A DNA stretch of 64,000 nt from Herbiconiux sp. L3-i23 (GTDB lineage: Bacteria > Actinomycetota > Actinomycetes > Actinomycetales > Microbacteriaceae), in contig NZ_AP025737.1 in the NCBI RefSeq assembly GCF_023734115.1, forward strand, positions 62,001-126,000, read 5' to 3'. The position numbers and the translations under genes are program-made. Below, piece by piece: positions 38,055 through 45,770 of this stretch. The notes below the pieces were generated by a model. It made no database searches and was not told the DNA's origin. It saw nothing but the letters and a program-made list of their open reading frames with translations. Numbering within the stretch: the first letter of the stretch is position 1; every line of letters begins with the position of its first letter.

Positions 38055-39341
38055 ATGAGCGAAATGACGCGGAGATCGAGACGGAAGCCGACCGTCACGC
38101 CGATCGCGCGCCACGGCAAGCTGCGCCGCTCGAGCGTGACTCTCGCCATCCTCAAGATCGTCGGACTCGTCACCGCCGTCGCGGTCGTCAGCGTCGGTTC
38201 GATCGCCGGTATCGCAGCGTGGGATCTGTCCCACCAGATCAAGACCGTGGAGATATCCGAGGAGATCGCGGGCCCCATTCCCGAGATCGGTCCCTACTCG
38301 GGTGGCTTCAACATGCTGCTGATCGGCAGCGACAGCCGCGCCAACTCCGCCTACTCCTACGGTGAAGACCCGGAGAGCGAACTCAACGACGTCAACATCC
38401 TCCTGCACGTCTCGGCCGACCACACGAACGCCGTCGCGATCAGCTTCCCGCGAGACATGTACGTGCCGATCCCCGAATGCAGCGACGGCGACGGCGGCAC
38501 CAACGGGCCCGCCTCGTCCCAGAAGATCAACACCGCCCTGATGTACGGCGGCGGGATGGCGAAGGACGGTCTCAGCTGCGCGGTCGCGACCGTCTCCGAG
38601 CTGACCGGGCTCAGCATCCCGTTCGCGGCGACGATCACCTTCGACGGCGTCATCGAGATGTCCAACGCGATCGGCGGCGTCCCCGTCTGCGTGGCGAGCC
38701 CCATCGAGGACGAGCACACCGAGCTCTACCTCGACGCCGGCACCCACAACCTCCAGGGCGTCGACGCGCTGAAGTTCCTCCGCACCCGCTACGGCGTCGG
38801 CGACGGAAGCGACGTGACCCGCATCAGTTCGCAGCAGGTGTTCCTCTCCGCGCTGGTGCGCCAGGTGAAGAGCTCCGACACGCTCGGCGATGTCGGCAAG
38901 CTGTACGGCCTCGCAGGCGCCGCGGTGCGCAACATGGTCTTCACGTCGTCTCTCAACAACATCGACACCCTCGTGCAGATCGCCCGCGCGCTGCAGCCGA
39001 TCGACCTGAGCAAGATCGCGTTCGTGCAGTACCCGACGTATCCGGTCGATGGGGGCCTCGAGCCCAACTACGACTCGGCCCAGGTGCTGATCGACGCGAT
39101 CAACGCCGACCAGGCCGTCACCGTCCAGGCCCCGCCGGAGGACTCGCGCGGTTCGGTCGCCGACCCGAACGCCGTCGCCCCGGTCGATCCGAACGCGGTC
39201 GACCCGGCGACGGTCGACCCCGCCGATCCGAACGCGACGACGCCGCCCGCCGACACGTCGGTCGTGCTTCCCGATGACGTTCTCGGTCAGGTCGCCGCCG
39301 AATCCCGATGCACCGTGGGTCGCACCCTCGACGACCAGTAG
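38055..39341 (+). CDS. LytR-CpsA-Psr (LCP) family cell-wall glycopolymer ligase
   Basis: This 428-residue protein has a basic cytoplasmic N-terminus and one transmembrane helix (VTLAILKIVGLVTAVAVVSV onward, about residues 30-57). The extracellular LCP domain shows NMLLIGSDSRANSAYSYG, DVNILLHVSADHTNAVAISF, PRDMYVPIP with the catalytic Arg, and GVDALKFLRTRYGVGDGSDV. It transfers polymers such as teichoic-acid-like or capsular chains to peptidoglycan. The C-terminus is a degenerate DPNAV/DPATV repeat rich in Asp, Pro and Ala. Confidence 0.94.
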   Translation: MSEMTRRSRRKPTVTPIARHGKLRRSSVTLAILKIVGLVTAVAVVSVGSIAGIAAWDLSHQIKTVEISEEIAGPIPEIGPYSGGFNMLLIGSDSRANSAYSYGEDPESELNDVNILLHVSADHTNAVAISFPRDMYVPIPECSDGDGGTNGPASSQKINTALMYGGGMAKDGLSCAVATVSELTGLSIPFAATITFDGVIEMSNAIGGVPVCVASPIEDEHTELYLDAGTHNLQGVDALKFLRTRYGVGDGSDVTRISSQQVFLSALVRQVKSSDTLGDVGKLYGLAGAAVRNMVFTSSLNNIDTLVQIARALQPIDLSKIAFVQYPTYPVDGGLEPNYDSAQVLIDAINADQAVTVQAPPEDSRGSVADPNAVAPVDPNAVDPATVDPADPNATTPPADTSVVLPDDVLGQVAAESRCTVGRTLDDQ

Positions 39342-39392
39342 GAGGTGTCGGGGCACGGTCCGCCCGAACCGCAGACCATGCCCCGACGGCTT

Positions 39393-40955
39393 TCACCTGT
39401 CGGCGCGCCTCGTGCGCGACAGGAGGAAAATCCCGAGGCCACCCATGAGCACCGCGAGAGCGGCCGGAAGGGCGAGAGCCCACGGATCCGTCCCGGTGTC
39501 GGCGAGAGTCTCGAGCTGGACGTCCCTGACCTCGCCGTCGCGGGAGTCGGGCAGGGCAAGAGTCGGAAGCTGCAGGTTCGGCGCAACGCTGCGCACAACC
39601 GGGGTTTCCTTCGCGGGCTGATCGATGCCGTCGTCGGTGGGCGTCTCGACGGTCGGCGTCTCCTCGGTGGGGGTCTCGATCGTGGGAGTCTCGTCGATCG
39701 GGGTCTGCTCAGCAGGAGGCTCTTCCGCGGGCGTCTCGTCGGTCGGGGTCTCGTGGCCGGGGGTCTCGTCGCCAGGGGTCTCCTCGGTCGGCGTCTCGAC
39801 CGACGGGGTGTCGATCGGCTCTTCGGTCGCGGGCTCCTCCGGCGTGGTGACCGGCGGGACGGGTGTCTCGTCGAGCCCGTTCACGTCGAGGGACGGGATG
39901 AACGCGATGTGGTGGATCTCTCCCGAGCCTCTGACGGTGGCCGAGGCGGCGACGACCTGACCCTCGAGCGGAGTGCTCTTCTCGAAGACGAAGTGCGCGT
40001 CGGGAGCGAGGAGGGATCCGCTGAAGAGGCGGCTCCCGGTCACGGTGAGCGAGTCGGTGTCGACGTTCCACAGCACGTACTTCGCGATCGCGTTGCCGCC
40101 TTCTGCGAACGACGGGTTGTCGAGGCGGGTAGTGCCGGCGGGCAGGTTGATCACGAGAGGGGTGGTCGCCGACGGCGTCGCACCGGCGAAGAACTTGAGG
40201 TTGAACTTGCCGTTCTGCATGGCGGCGAGCTGACCGGGCGTGACGTTCCAGACGTTCACGGCGTCTGCGGCGAGGGTGAGGCCCAGGCTCGAGCCGTCGA
40301 GGTTGCTTCCGTTGCGCGGTCCCTCGGTGACGGACACTTCGTGGGCCCCGTCGCCGGTGGCGGAGTAGAGGTCCGCGGACAGTGCCCGGTAGCGGGAGAA
40401 GGTGCCGACGAAGGTCGCGCTGAACGCCTCCGCATTCGGAGCCACCGGCTCGCTCGATGCGATTCCCGGCGAACCGGCGATGAGGTAGCCGCCCTCTGCG
40501 CGCACGCGGCCGTTGGGCTGCACGGTGTACCCGGTGTTCGCAGCCCCGAGGACGACGTTGGGGTAGCTCTCCGCGGACAGGTTCACCATCTCGCTGTCGC
40601 GACCGCCGCCCATCGTGAGGCCGCCGTCGACCAGGAGTCGCAAGGGAATGCCGGCGACGACGGGGCGGTCGGCGGCGGCCTGGTGGCCTCCGGCCATGAC
40701 CGTGTACTTGTTCTGCACGACGAGGTCGCCGCCGACGGCCCAGCTGCCTTCGGTCTCGCTGGTGCTGTTCCAGGTCGCGTCGCCCTCGGTCAGCACGGTG
40801 AAGCCGGCGTTGCCCGCCAGGGCGGGGACATCGGACGAGGCGGCCGTCGCTGTGGACGGAACGAGGAGGAGGCTCCCGGCGAGGAGCGCGAGAGCTGCGG
40901 TGGAAGAGAGGACGATGCGGCGTGCGGGGACGCCGAAGGGCAGGGTGGAAGCCAC
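39393..40955 (-). CDS. Choice-of-anchor A surface protein with LPXTG-like wall anchor
   Basis: This 520-residue secreted protein has a signal peptide (residues 1-39, ending TATAA). An approximately 320-residue choice-of-anchor A domain follows (LAGNAGFTVLTEGDATW; GSWAVGGDLVVQNKY; YVLWNVDTDSLTVTGSRL; GSLLAPDAHFVF). Then comes an acidic stalk of about 80 residues built from ETPT/EETP repeats, and finally a sorting-like signal LADTG (484-488), a membrane helix and RTRRADR. The anchor motif deviates at the first Pro position, so sortase recognition is inferred. No sortase gene is present in the window. Confidence 0.88.
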   Translation of the reverse strand: MASTLPFGVPARRIVLSSTAALALLAGSLLLVPSTATAASSDVPALAGNAGFTVLTEGDATWNSTSETEGSWAVGGDLVVQNKYTVMAGGHQAAADRPVVAGIPLRLLVDGGLTMGGGRDSEMVNLSAESYPNVVLGAANTGYTVQPNGRVRAEGGYLIAGSPGIASSEPVAPNAEAFSATFVGTFSRYRALSADLYSATGDGAHEVSVTEGPRNGSNLDGSSLGLTLAADAVNVWNVTPGQLAAMQNGKFNLKFFAGATPSATTPLVINLPAGTTRLDNPSFAEGGNAIAKYVLWNVDTDSLTVTGSRLFSGSLLAPDAHFVFEKSTPLEGQVVAASATVRGSGEIHHIAFIPSLDVNGLDETPVPPVTTPEEPATEEPIDTPSVETPTEETPGDETPGHETPTDETPAEEPPAEQTPIDETPTIETPTEETPTVETPTDDGIDQPAKETPVVRSVAPNLQLPTLALPDSRDGEVRDVQLETLADTGTDPWALALPAALAVLMGGLGIFLLSRTRRADR

Positions 40956-41240
40956 GGGGGAGGGCCGTTTCGGGTAAGGGCGCCCGGGGTCGGGTATCGA
41001 GTTCGTACTCGGGTGGACGTCGGCCGGGGTGAGGCGTTCGTTCGGATCTCACTGGGGTGGGTGAGGGGTGGGGATCGGGTACGGCGATGGGGAGGCGCCG
41101 TCCACCATCTTGGGGACAGACGATGTACCCCGGAAGTCCCCCATTCGTGCGACACCCGTTCGGGGGAGGGGTTTTCCGCGCCGGAACGGCTGGTGTGTAC
41201 GAAGCGGGCTCAGAAGTCGACTATGCTGTTCGGAGCGTTT
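40956..41240. other. Intergenic region upstream of tRNA-Ser(GCU)
   Basis: This 285-bp region holds no credible gene. It contains G-rich tracts (GGGGTGGGTGAGGGGTGGGG around 41051-41071) and an ATGTACCCCGGAAGTCCCCC segment. TATGCT at 41222-41227 is a plausible -10 box for the tRNA that starts at 41241. Confidence 0.5.
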
Positions 41241-41331
41241 GGAGACGTCGCATAGTCCGGTCGAGTGCACCACCCTGCTAAGGTGGAGAGGGGTTTAGAC
41301 TCCTCCGTGGGTTCAAATCCCACCGTCTCCG
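41241..41331 (+). tRNA. tRNA-Ser (anticodon GCU)
   Basis: Acceptor stem GGAGACG/CGTCTCC; anticodon stem CCACC/GGTGG with loop CTGCTAA (anticodon GCT); a large variable arm; T-arm GTGGG-TTCAAAT-CCCAC. Discriminator G is followed by CCA at 41332-41334, so unlike the other two tRNAs here the CCA appears to be encoded. Confidence 0.97.
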
Positions 41332-41368
41332 CCATTCGCTGCTGGTTCACTCCGGCAACGGCTGACCT

Positions 41369-41441
41369 GCGCCCGTAGCTCAATGGATAGAGCATCTGAC
41401 TACGGATCAGAAGGTTGGGGGTTCGAGTCCCTCCGGGCGCA
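41369..41441 (+). tRNA. tRNA-Arg (anticodon ACG)
   Basis: Acceptor stem GCGCCCG/CGGGCGC, D-arm GCTC-AATGGATA-GAGC, anticodon loop CTACGGA in a TCTGA/TCAGA stem, and T-arm GGGGG-TTCGAGT-CCCTC. Discriminator A; CCA is not encoded. The ACG anticodon is normally edited to ICG by TadA, whose gene lies at 47551-48015. It is 37 bases after tRNA-Ser(GCU), so both may share a transcript. Confidence 0.97.
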
Positions 41442-41448
41442 CAAAGGA

Positions 41449-41483
41449 AAAAGGTCGGCACCGACAGGTGCCGGCCTTTTCTT
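41449..41483 (+). terminator. Intrinsic terminator after tRNA-Arg
   Basis: AAAAAGGTCGGCACC and GGTGCCGGCCTTTTCTT form a 14-bp stem with a GACA loop and a T-rich tail, directly after the tRNA. This is the most classical terminator in the window. Confidence 0.92.
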
Positions 41484-41521
41484 GCTTTGTCCGGGTGGAG
41501 GATCGAGAAGCCTCTCTCAGG

Positions 41522-41595
41522 GGTGGGCCCCGACCGCGAGGGTCCCCGCGCGACGCGAAGCGGTGTGGGGTAGCGGTTGGGATCGAGTCCCTCCG
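41522..41595 (+). repeat. tRNA-tail element B: relative of element A ending in a tRNA-Arg T-arm copy
   Basis: Like the element at 37046, it starts with GGTGGGCCC (41522-41530), carries the identical GCGACGCGAAGCGG (41550-41563) inside a weaker hairpin, and ends in GGGATCGAGTCCCTCCG. Its last 13 bases (41583-41595) match the tRNA-Arg T-loop/acceptor strand at 41423-41435, offset 160 bp. It follows the tRNA terminator. Confidence 0.7.
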
Positions 41596-41615
41596 TCCGG
41601 GACTCCCTCAGTGAG

Positions 41616-41990
41616 TTACCGCAGCTGATCCGCGATCGGGACGGACCTTTCGTGGTCGACATCGCCGGTGTGGGCGGTGGTGACGGTCTCGATCAGCACG
41701 ATCTGCACCTCCTGCTCGGCGATCGGGTTGTGTCGGACGCCTCGGGGGACCACGTAGAACTGTCCGGGGCCGAGGTGCACCTCCCTGTCGCCCTCGAGCT
41801 GGATGCGAAGCTCGCCCGATACGACGTAGAAGAGCTCGTCCTCGGCGTCGTGGGCGTGCCAGACCAGCTCCCCGAGTAGCTTGGCGACCTTGACGTACTG
41901 GTCGTTCACCCGGCCGACCACGCGGGGGTTCCGGTGGTCGGTGAGCGTGGCGAGGGCGGCGGCGATATCGACGGGATCGGTTTCGGTCAC
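41616..41990 (-). CDS. Cupin-domain protein
   Basis: This 124-residue single cupin barrel has motif 1 VWHAHDAEDELFYVVSGEL with two His and a Glu for metal binding, and motif 2 PGQFYVVPRGVRHNPIAE with the second His. Such small cupins range from sugar epimerase-like enzymes to sensors of small ligands, and no substrate can be assigned. The gene ends just beyond the tRNA-tail element B. Confidence 0.87.
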   Translation of the reverse strand: MTETDPVDIAAALATLTDHRNPRVVGRVNDQYVKVAKLLGELVWHAHDAEDELFYVVSGELRIQLEGDREVHLGPGQFYVVPRGVRHNPIAEQEVQIVLIETVTTAHTGDVDHERSVPIADQLR

Positions 41991-42149
41991 AACCGAAACC
42001 TAGACCCGCACCGCTGCCGCGTCAGGTGACGCGATCGACAAGCCCGCGGCGGAGGACGATACGACTTCCTCCACCTCGTCGATGCGCGTCGAGCGTCTGC
42101 CGCCCGCACCCGTAACCACTCGTTCAGGAAGCGGACCGAGACTGCGACC

Positions 42150-43019
42150 ATGCGATTCGGTATCCACTTCATGGACTTCAACATCCCCGGCGGCTCGAGC
42201 GCGATCGCGCCGGCGCTCGCCTCGACGGCCCAGGCGGCGGAGGCGGCGGGAGCCTCCTGGTTCACCGTGATGGACCACTACTTCCAGATGGAGCAGTTCC
42301 GCACCGCGCACGACCCGATGCTCGAGGCCTACACGACGCTCGGGTTCGTCGCGGCGAAGACCGAGCGGATGCTCCTCGGCACCGTCGTCACCGGCGTCAC
42401 CTACCGCCACCCGGGTCTGCTGTCGAAGATCGTCGCCACCCTCGACGTGCTGTCGGAGGGGCGCGCCTTCCTCGGCATCGGTGCCGCCTGGTACGAGCGG
42501 GAGCATCGAGCGCTCGGCGTCCCGTACCCGCCGCTCGCGGAACGGTTCGAGCGTCTCGAGGAGGCCCTGCAGATCGCGCAGCAGATGTGGAGCGACGACG
42601 AGGGCGCCTTCGAGGGCGAGCACTACCGCCTGGCCGAGACCATCGACGTGCCCTCGCCGGTGCGCCGACCGCCGATCGTGATCGGTGGTTCCGGCGAGCA
42701 GAAGACCCTTCGCCTGGTGGCGCAGTACGCCGACGCAACCAATCTCATCGTCCCCGATGCGGACACGGCTCGGCACAAGCTCGAGGTCCTGAAAGGTCAC
42801 TGCGACGCCGTCGGTCGCGATTACGACTCGATCGAGAAGACGGCGATGGCCGGAACGGGGGATCCGCTCGGCGACGTGGACGGGGCGTTGCGCCGCGCGG
42901 AGGAGTTCGCGGCCGTCGGGATCGAGCATCTGCACTTCCGCGCGATCACACCCGACCCGGCGGGGTGGGTGCGGCGGTTCGGCAACGAGCTCGCACCGCG
43001 TCTGTCGGAGATCGGCTGA
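42150..43019 (+). CDS. LLM-class F420-dependent oxidoreductase
   Basis: This 289-residue luciferase-like TIM-barrel protein begins RFGIHFMDFNIPGG. It shows SWFTVMDHYFQMEQ, LLGTVVTGVTYRHPGLLSK, LDVLSEGRAFLGIGAAWYERE and the later PPIVIGGSGEQKTLRLVAQY that forms the cofactor phosphate site. The pattern is that of actinobacterial F420-using family members instead of FMN monooxygenases. The substrate is unknown. The upstream cupin gene is divergent. Confidence 0.9.
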   Translation: MRFGIHFMDFNIPGGSSAIAPALASTAQAAEAAGASWFTVMDHYFQMEQFRTAHDPMLEAYTTLGFVAAKTERMLLGTVVTGVTYRHPGLLSKIVATLDVLSEGRAFLGIGAAWYEREHRALGVPYPPLAERFERLEEALQIAQQMWSDDEGAFEGEHYRLAETIDVPSPVRRPPIVIGGSGEQKTLRLVAQYADATNLIVPDADTARHKLEVLKGHCDAVGRDYDSIEKTAMAGTGDPLGDVDGALRRAEEFAAVGIEHLHFRAITPDPAGWVRRFGNELAPRLSEIG

Positions 43020-43033
43020 CGAGTCTTGGACGT

Positions 43034-43072
43034 GAAGAAGGCCGGCACCGTAATCCGGTGTCGGCCTTCTTC
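43034..43072. terminator. Bidirectional terminator after the LLM oxidoreductase gene
   Basis: GAAGAAGGCCGGCACCG and CGGTGTCGGCCTTCTTC form a stem of 17 pairs (one G-T) around a 4-5-base loop. It lies between convergent genes, with A-rich and T-rich edges suitable for both directions. Confidence 0.9.
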
Positions 43073-43091
43073 AGTCAGAAGGTGGTGGTCG

Positions 43092-43718
43092 TCACCACTT
43101 CTGCCAGTCGCCGCCGCCCCACTGCGAGCCGCGGTCGGTGTTGAGCACGTCGTTGAGGGTGTTCGACAGGGTGTTGTCGACCACGTCGAGCGTGTCGTTG
43201 AGGATTTCGGCGTCGTTGAGGACGTTGACGTCGCCGCCGTTGACGCTGTTGCCGCTGGCGATGTCGCCGGTCGAGACGTCGCCGCTCGCGATGTCGCCGG
43301 TGTCGACGTTGCCGAACTCGTTGCCGTTCAGCGTGTCGTTGCCGTTCAGGACCTCGTTGCCGCTGAAGTTGCCGTTCGCGACGTCGCTCACGTTGCCGAT
43401 GTCGCCGAGCGAGATGTCGCCGACGTTGCCGACGGTGCTGTCGCCGCTGAGGATGTGGTCGTCACCGTTCAGGATGCCGTTGCGGTCGTTGTCCCGCGAG
43501 TTGAATCCGTTCAGGGTGTCGTTGAGGATCTTGTTGACCGAGCTGTAGCTGTCGTTGTCCTGCGTGTGCTTGGTGCTCGACGAGACCGACGAGAAGCTGT
43601 CGCCCGAGCCGCGGTGCGACTCCGATGCCTGTGCGGGCATGACGACTCCGACGGTGAGGATTGCGGCGGCGGCGCCGGCGGCTCCAACGATTCCAGTCCG
43701 CTTCATGAAGGTGTTCAT
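43092..43718 (-). CDS. Secreted Asn/Asp/Gly-rich repetitive protein, function unknown
   Basis: The start is the ATG at 43718, which has AAGGAG 8 bases upstream; longer frames have no support. The 208-residue protein has a signal peptide (about residues 1-30, ending PAQA), a Ser-rich segment, and a long repeat region. There, residues recur with a period near five: GDIAS GDVST GDIAS, with NGN/LNG/LND variants. The composition is almost free of charged bases and of Cys. It resembles pentapeptide or beta-solenoid repeats structurally but matches no family I recognise. It is probably an extracellular or surface protein. Confidence 0.75.
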   Translation of the reverse strand: MNTFMKRTGIVGAAGAAAAILTVGVVMPAQASESHRGSGDSFSSVSSSTKHTQDNDSYSSVNKILNDTLNGFNSRDNDRNGILNGDDHILSGDSTVGNVGDISLGDIGNVSDVANGNFSGNEVLNGNDTLNGNEFGNVDTGDIASGDVSTGDIASGNSVNGGDVNVLNDAEILNDTLDVVDNTLSNTLNDVLNTDRGSQWGGGDWQKW

Positions 43719-43954
43719 TGTGGTGACTCCTTGTTCTCGGTGTAGCGCCCCGGGCTTCCCCTCGAGGCATGAGGGGTCCGGAGGGAGTCCGCGATTCGGT
43801 TTGGTCGGACAGTCCCGAAACGCCCCTCGAACGAGGGTCGGACACCCTTGGATCCGCGTCATTGCGGGGATGAATCCGGAGTCTGGCAGTTGTCTGGGTG
43901 TGACCGATCGCACGCTGGTTAGCGATGGAGAAGCGGGCCCGCGATGATGGAAGC

Positions 43955-44308
43955 ATGCCGAAACAGCCTTCGACGCCCGAACGCACCGGGCGTCCCGTTC
44001 TGCTGCCCTCGATCCTTGGAGCGGCGGCAGTGATGGCGGGGCTGTTCGTGATCGGTACCGACGGCTACACCGTCATCCGCTACCTGGTGAGCATCCTGGC
44101 GCTCATCGTCGCCGTCATGGCGGTGCAATCGGCTCGATGGCCGTGGTCGATCCCCGTGGTCGTCATCGCCATCGTGTGGAATCCCGTCTTCGTCGTGCCA
44201 CTCGAGGGCACCGTCTTCGCGGCGCTGCACATCGTCGCGGCCGCCGTCTTTCTCGCGACGGGACTCCTGCTTCGCGCGCCGATCGAGCCGGCTCCGCGAC
44301 GCCGATAG
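43955..44308 (+). CDS. Small four-helix membrane protein, function unknown
   Basis: The 117-residue product from the ATG at 43955 has a short polar N-terminus and four hydrophobic helices (LLPSILGAAAVMAGLFVIG; VIRYLVSILALIVAVMAV; SIPVVVIAIVWNPVFVV; VFAALHIVAAAVFLATGLLL), then a basic tail. The WPWS...VWNPVF pattern is shared by small uncharacterised actinobacterial membrane proteins. An in-frame ATG at 43925 would add 10 residues but has a weaker context. Confidence 0.7.
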   Translation: MPKQPSTPERTGRPVLLPSILGAAAVMAGLFVIGTDGYTVIRYLVSILALIVAVMAVQSARWPWSIPVVVIAIVWNPVFVVPLEGTVFAALHIVAAAVFLATGLLLRAPIEPAPRRR

Positions 44309-44748
44309 ACCGTTCCACTCCCCCCGAACGGGGGACAACGGTGGCCCCCGCTGATCTACGTGGGGTGCGTGTTCGGCGGTATGGCGGGGAGTAGCGGCGC
44401 GCTCGCTGAGACGGTGAGGCGGACGAGGGGGACAATTCCGACGATCTGTCCGCCATATGGGGGACATTTCAGTTTCAAAGCAGGATCGGCACTATATGTT
44501 GTGGGAAGAAGTCGGAGCGCACGCAAAGGCTTCCCCACCCGTCAGCCCGAAAGCTACCCGATACGCGGGAAAACCCCCCAACTTCCGCGTAGGCAGTCGG
44601 CAATGACCTCGTGGCCAACATCGAGACGAAGCAGGACTACCCACCCAGCACGGCGCTTTTCTGCGCGCCGGTTCTCTGTTGACTATTGCCGGTGGCGGCC
44701 CAGCCGCCACCGGCAGAGTCGTTTAAAGGCGTACCTCTGAGCGCGGCG
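44309..44748. other. Gene-poor stretch with an operator-like palindrome and a terminal hairpin; possible non-coding RNA
   Basis: No credible ORF is present. TGTCCgCCATATGGgGGACA (44447-44466) is a 20-bp palindrome with one mismatch. TATATG near 44493 could be a -10 box. TGCCGGTGGCGGC/GCCGCCACCGGCA (44687-44715) is a perfect 13-bp stem with a 3-base loop. Together these could delimit a transcript of about 200 bases, but no known RNA family is recognised. Confidence 0.4.
44687..44715 (+). terminator. Strong hairpin, terminator-like
   Basis: A perfect 13-bp stem with loop CCA. No T-run follows immediately (GAGTCGTTT), so it is terminator-like by structure only. It would end any transcript reading through the gene-poor region after the small membrane protein. 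Confidence 0.6.
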
Positions 44749-45040
44749 GTCTCGGTGCGCTTCGCTCACTCGACCCTGGGCCCATGGCGCACGCTTGCGC
44801 CAGGGATTCGACACGCTCCTTGGCCGCTACGGGACTCGGTCGTCGAGTAGGCGCGAAGCGCCGTATCGAGACGGCTCGAGTAGCGAGGAACGAGCGTATC
44901 GAGAGCGCAGTTATAGATCTCAGCGCCGTGGTCTCGATGCGCTTCGCTTACTCGACCCGTTTCGATACGCTCCTCCGTCGCTACTCAACGACCGAATTCG
45001 GTCGTCGAGTAGGCGCGCCAGCGCCGTATCGAGAGTGCAG
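44749..45040. repeat. Cluster of degenerate palindromic repeats (CTCGATACGC / GTCGAGTAG type)
   Basis: About five units are packed in 290 bp. The unit at 44749-44775 and that at 44931-44957 differ at 2 of 27 bases (second begins GTCTCGATGCGCTTCGCTTA). Larger hairpins span 44806-44873 and 44959-45035; the latter is centred on the perfect palindrome ACGACCGAATTCGGTCGT (44988-45005) inside CTACTC/GAGTAG arms. Such elements are dispersed in Microbacteriaceae genomes. They end 9 bases before the MarR stop codon and may act as its terminator. Confidence 0.8.
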
Positions 45041-45048
45041 GGCCGGGG

Positions 45049-45480
45049 TCAGGTGTCGCCGCGGCGGAGTTTGTCGGTGAGGCGCTTCAGCTCGTCGAGT
45101 TCGTCGCCATCGAGGGCGCTGCCGACGCGACGTTCGATCGATCGGGCATGCTCGATCGCGACGGTTCTGAACGCTTCGAGGCCGGCGGGAGTGAGGCCGA
45201 CGAGCGTGCCGCGCCCATCGGTCGCGTCGGGCCACTTCTCGACCAGCCCTCGCACGACGAGCCGGTCGACGAGTCGACTGATGCTCGGCTGAGTGAGCAG
45301 CACCTGCTGGGTGAGATCCCGCAACCGGCACCGGCGCTCCGGCGCCCGCGACAGGTTGAAGAGCACGTCGTACTCGTTGAGCGACATGCTGCGCGGGAAC
45401 TCCACGGCGAGTTGCCGCATGACCGCGACCTGCGCGCGGAACAGGGACTCCCACGCGCTGACCGCATCGACGCTCGACAT
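45049..45480 (-). CDS. MarR-family transcriptional regulator
   Basis: The start is the ATG at 45480, with GAGGAGG 6 bases upstream, giving 143 residues. The winged helix is clear: MSLNEYDVLFNLSRAPERRC, then the recognition helix LLTQPSISRLVDRLVVRG, then the wing EKWPDATDGRGTLVGLTPAG. A long C-terminal helix serves dimerisation. A palindrome at 45503-45519 in its 5' region is a likely autoregulatory operator. No divergent partner gene is present, so targets are unknown. Confidence 0.93.
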   Translation of the reverse strand: MSSVDAVSAWESLFRAQVAVMRQLAVEFPRSMSLNEYDVLFNLSRAPERRCRLRDLTQQVLLTQPSISRLVDRLVVRGLVEKWPDATDGRGTLVGLTPAGLEAFRTVAIEHARSIERRVGSALDGDELDELKRLTDKLRRGDT

Positions 45481-45502
45481 GCTGCCCTCCTCGGTGATGC
45501 AA

Positions 45503-45519
45503 CCCACCCTAGGGGTGGG
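45503..45519. promoter_or_regulatory. Palindromic operator in front of the MarR gene
   Basis: CCCACCC-TAG-GGGTGGG, 7-bp arms with a 3-base centre, 23 bases upstream of the ATG. On the minus strand it contains TAGGGT, so it overlaps a possible -10 box, a typical MarR autorepression layout. Confidence 0.6.
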
Positions 45520-45584
45520 CGGCGGAGGATGCCGCATCCGGATCGGGCAGATCAGGGAGGAATCCGCTGACCGTAGACGTGATT

Positions 45585-45618
45585 GAGGGCCGGCCGCAGA
45601 GGCTGGCGGCCGGCCCTC
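45585..45618 (-). terminator. Hairpin downstream of the winged-helix gene
   Basis: GAGGGCCGGCCGC (45585-45597) pairs with GCGGCCGGCCCTC (45606-45618), 13 bp, loop 8. It lies between the winged-helix gene's stop (45771) and the MarR promoter region and probably separates the two minus-strand units. AT-rich sequence (45680-45715) between it and 45771 holds nothing else recognisable. Confidence 0.65.
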
Positions 45619-45770
45619 TCCCTTGCACCAAGAGTGTCCTGCAATCACATTCCGCGGTAGCTGCCACAGCAAACAACTAACGCTTTAGAAAGATATAACG
45701 GTTAGGTAACGCCGCACCAGTACCCGTCGGATCTTTTCGCTGAGAATCGTCTGAGTCGACGACTTCCGAG

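Noticed and set aside
39600-39850. DNA tandem repeat or minisatellite
   Set aside because: The repetition follows the ETPT/EETP coding pattern of the surface-protein stalk, with variable codons, so it is a protein-level repeat.
36976-41600. Integrated genomic island between the tRNA-Ser and tRNA-Arg genes
   Set aside because: The genes inside (VOC, LCP, wall protein) have ordinary composition and no integrase, and the repeats at the two tRNAs are each local to their own tRNA instead of bracketing the region.
44749-45040. CRISPR array
   Set aside because: The units are palindromic, irregularly spaced and of variable length, without uniform spacers or cas genes.
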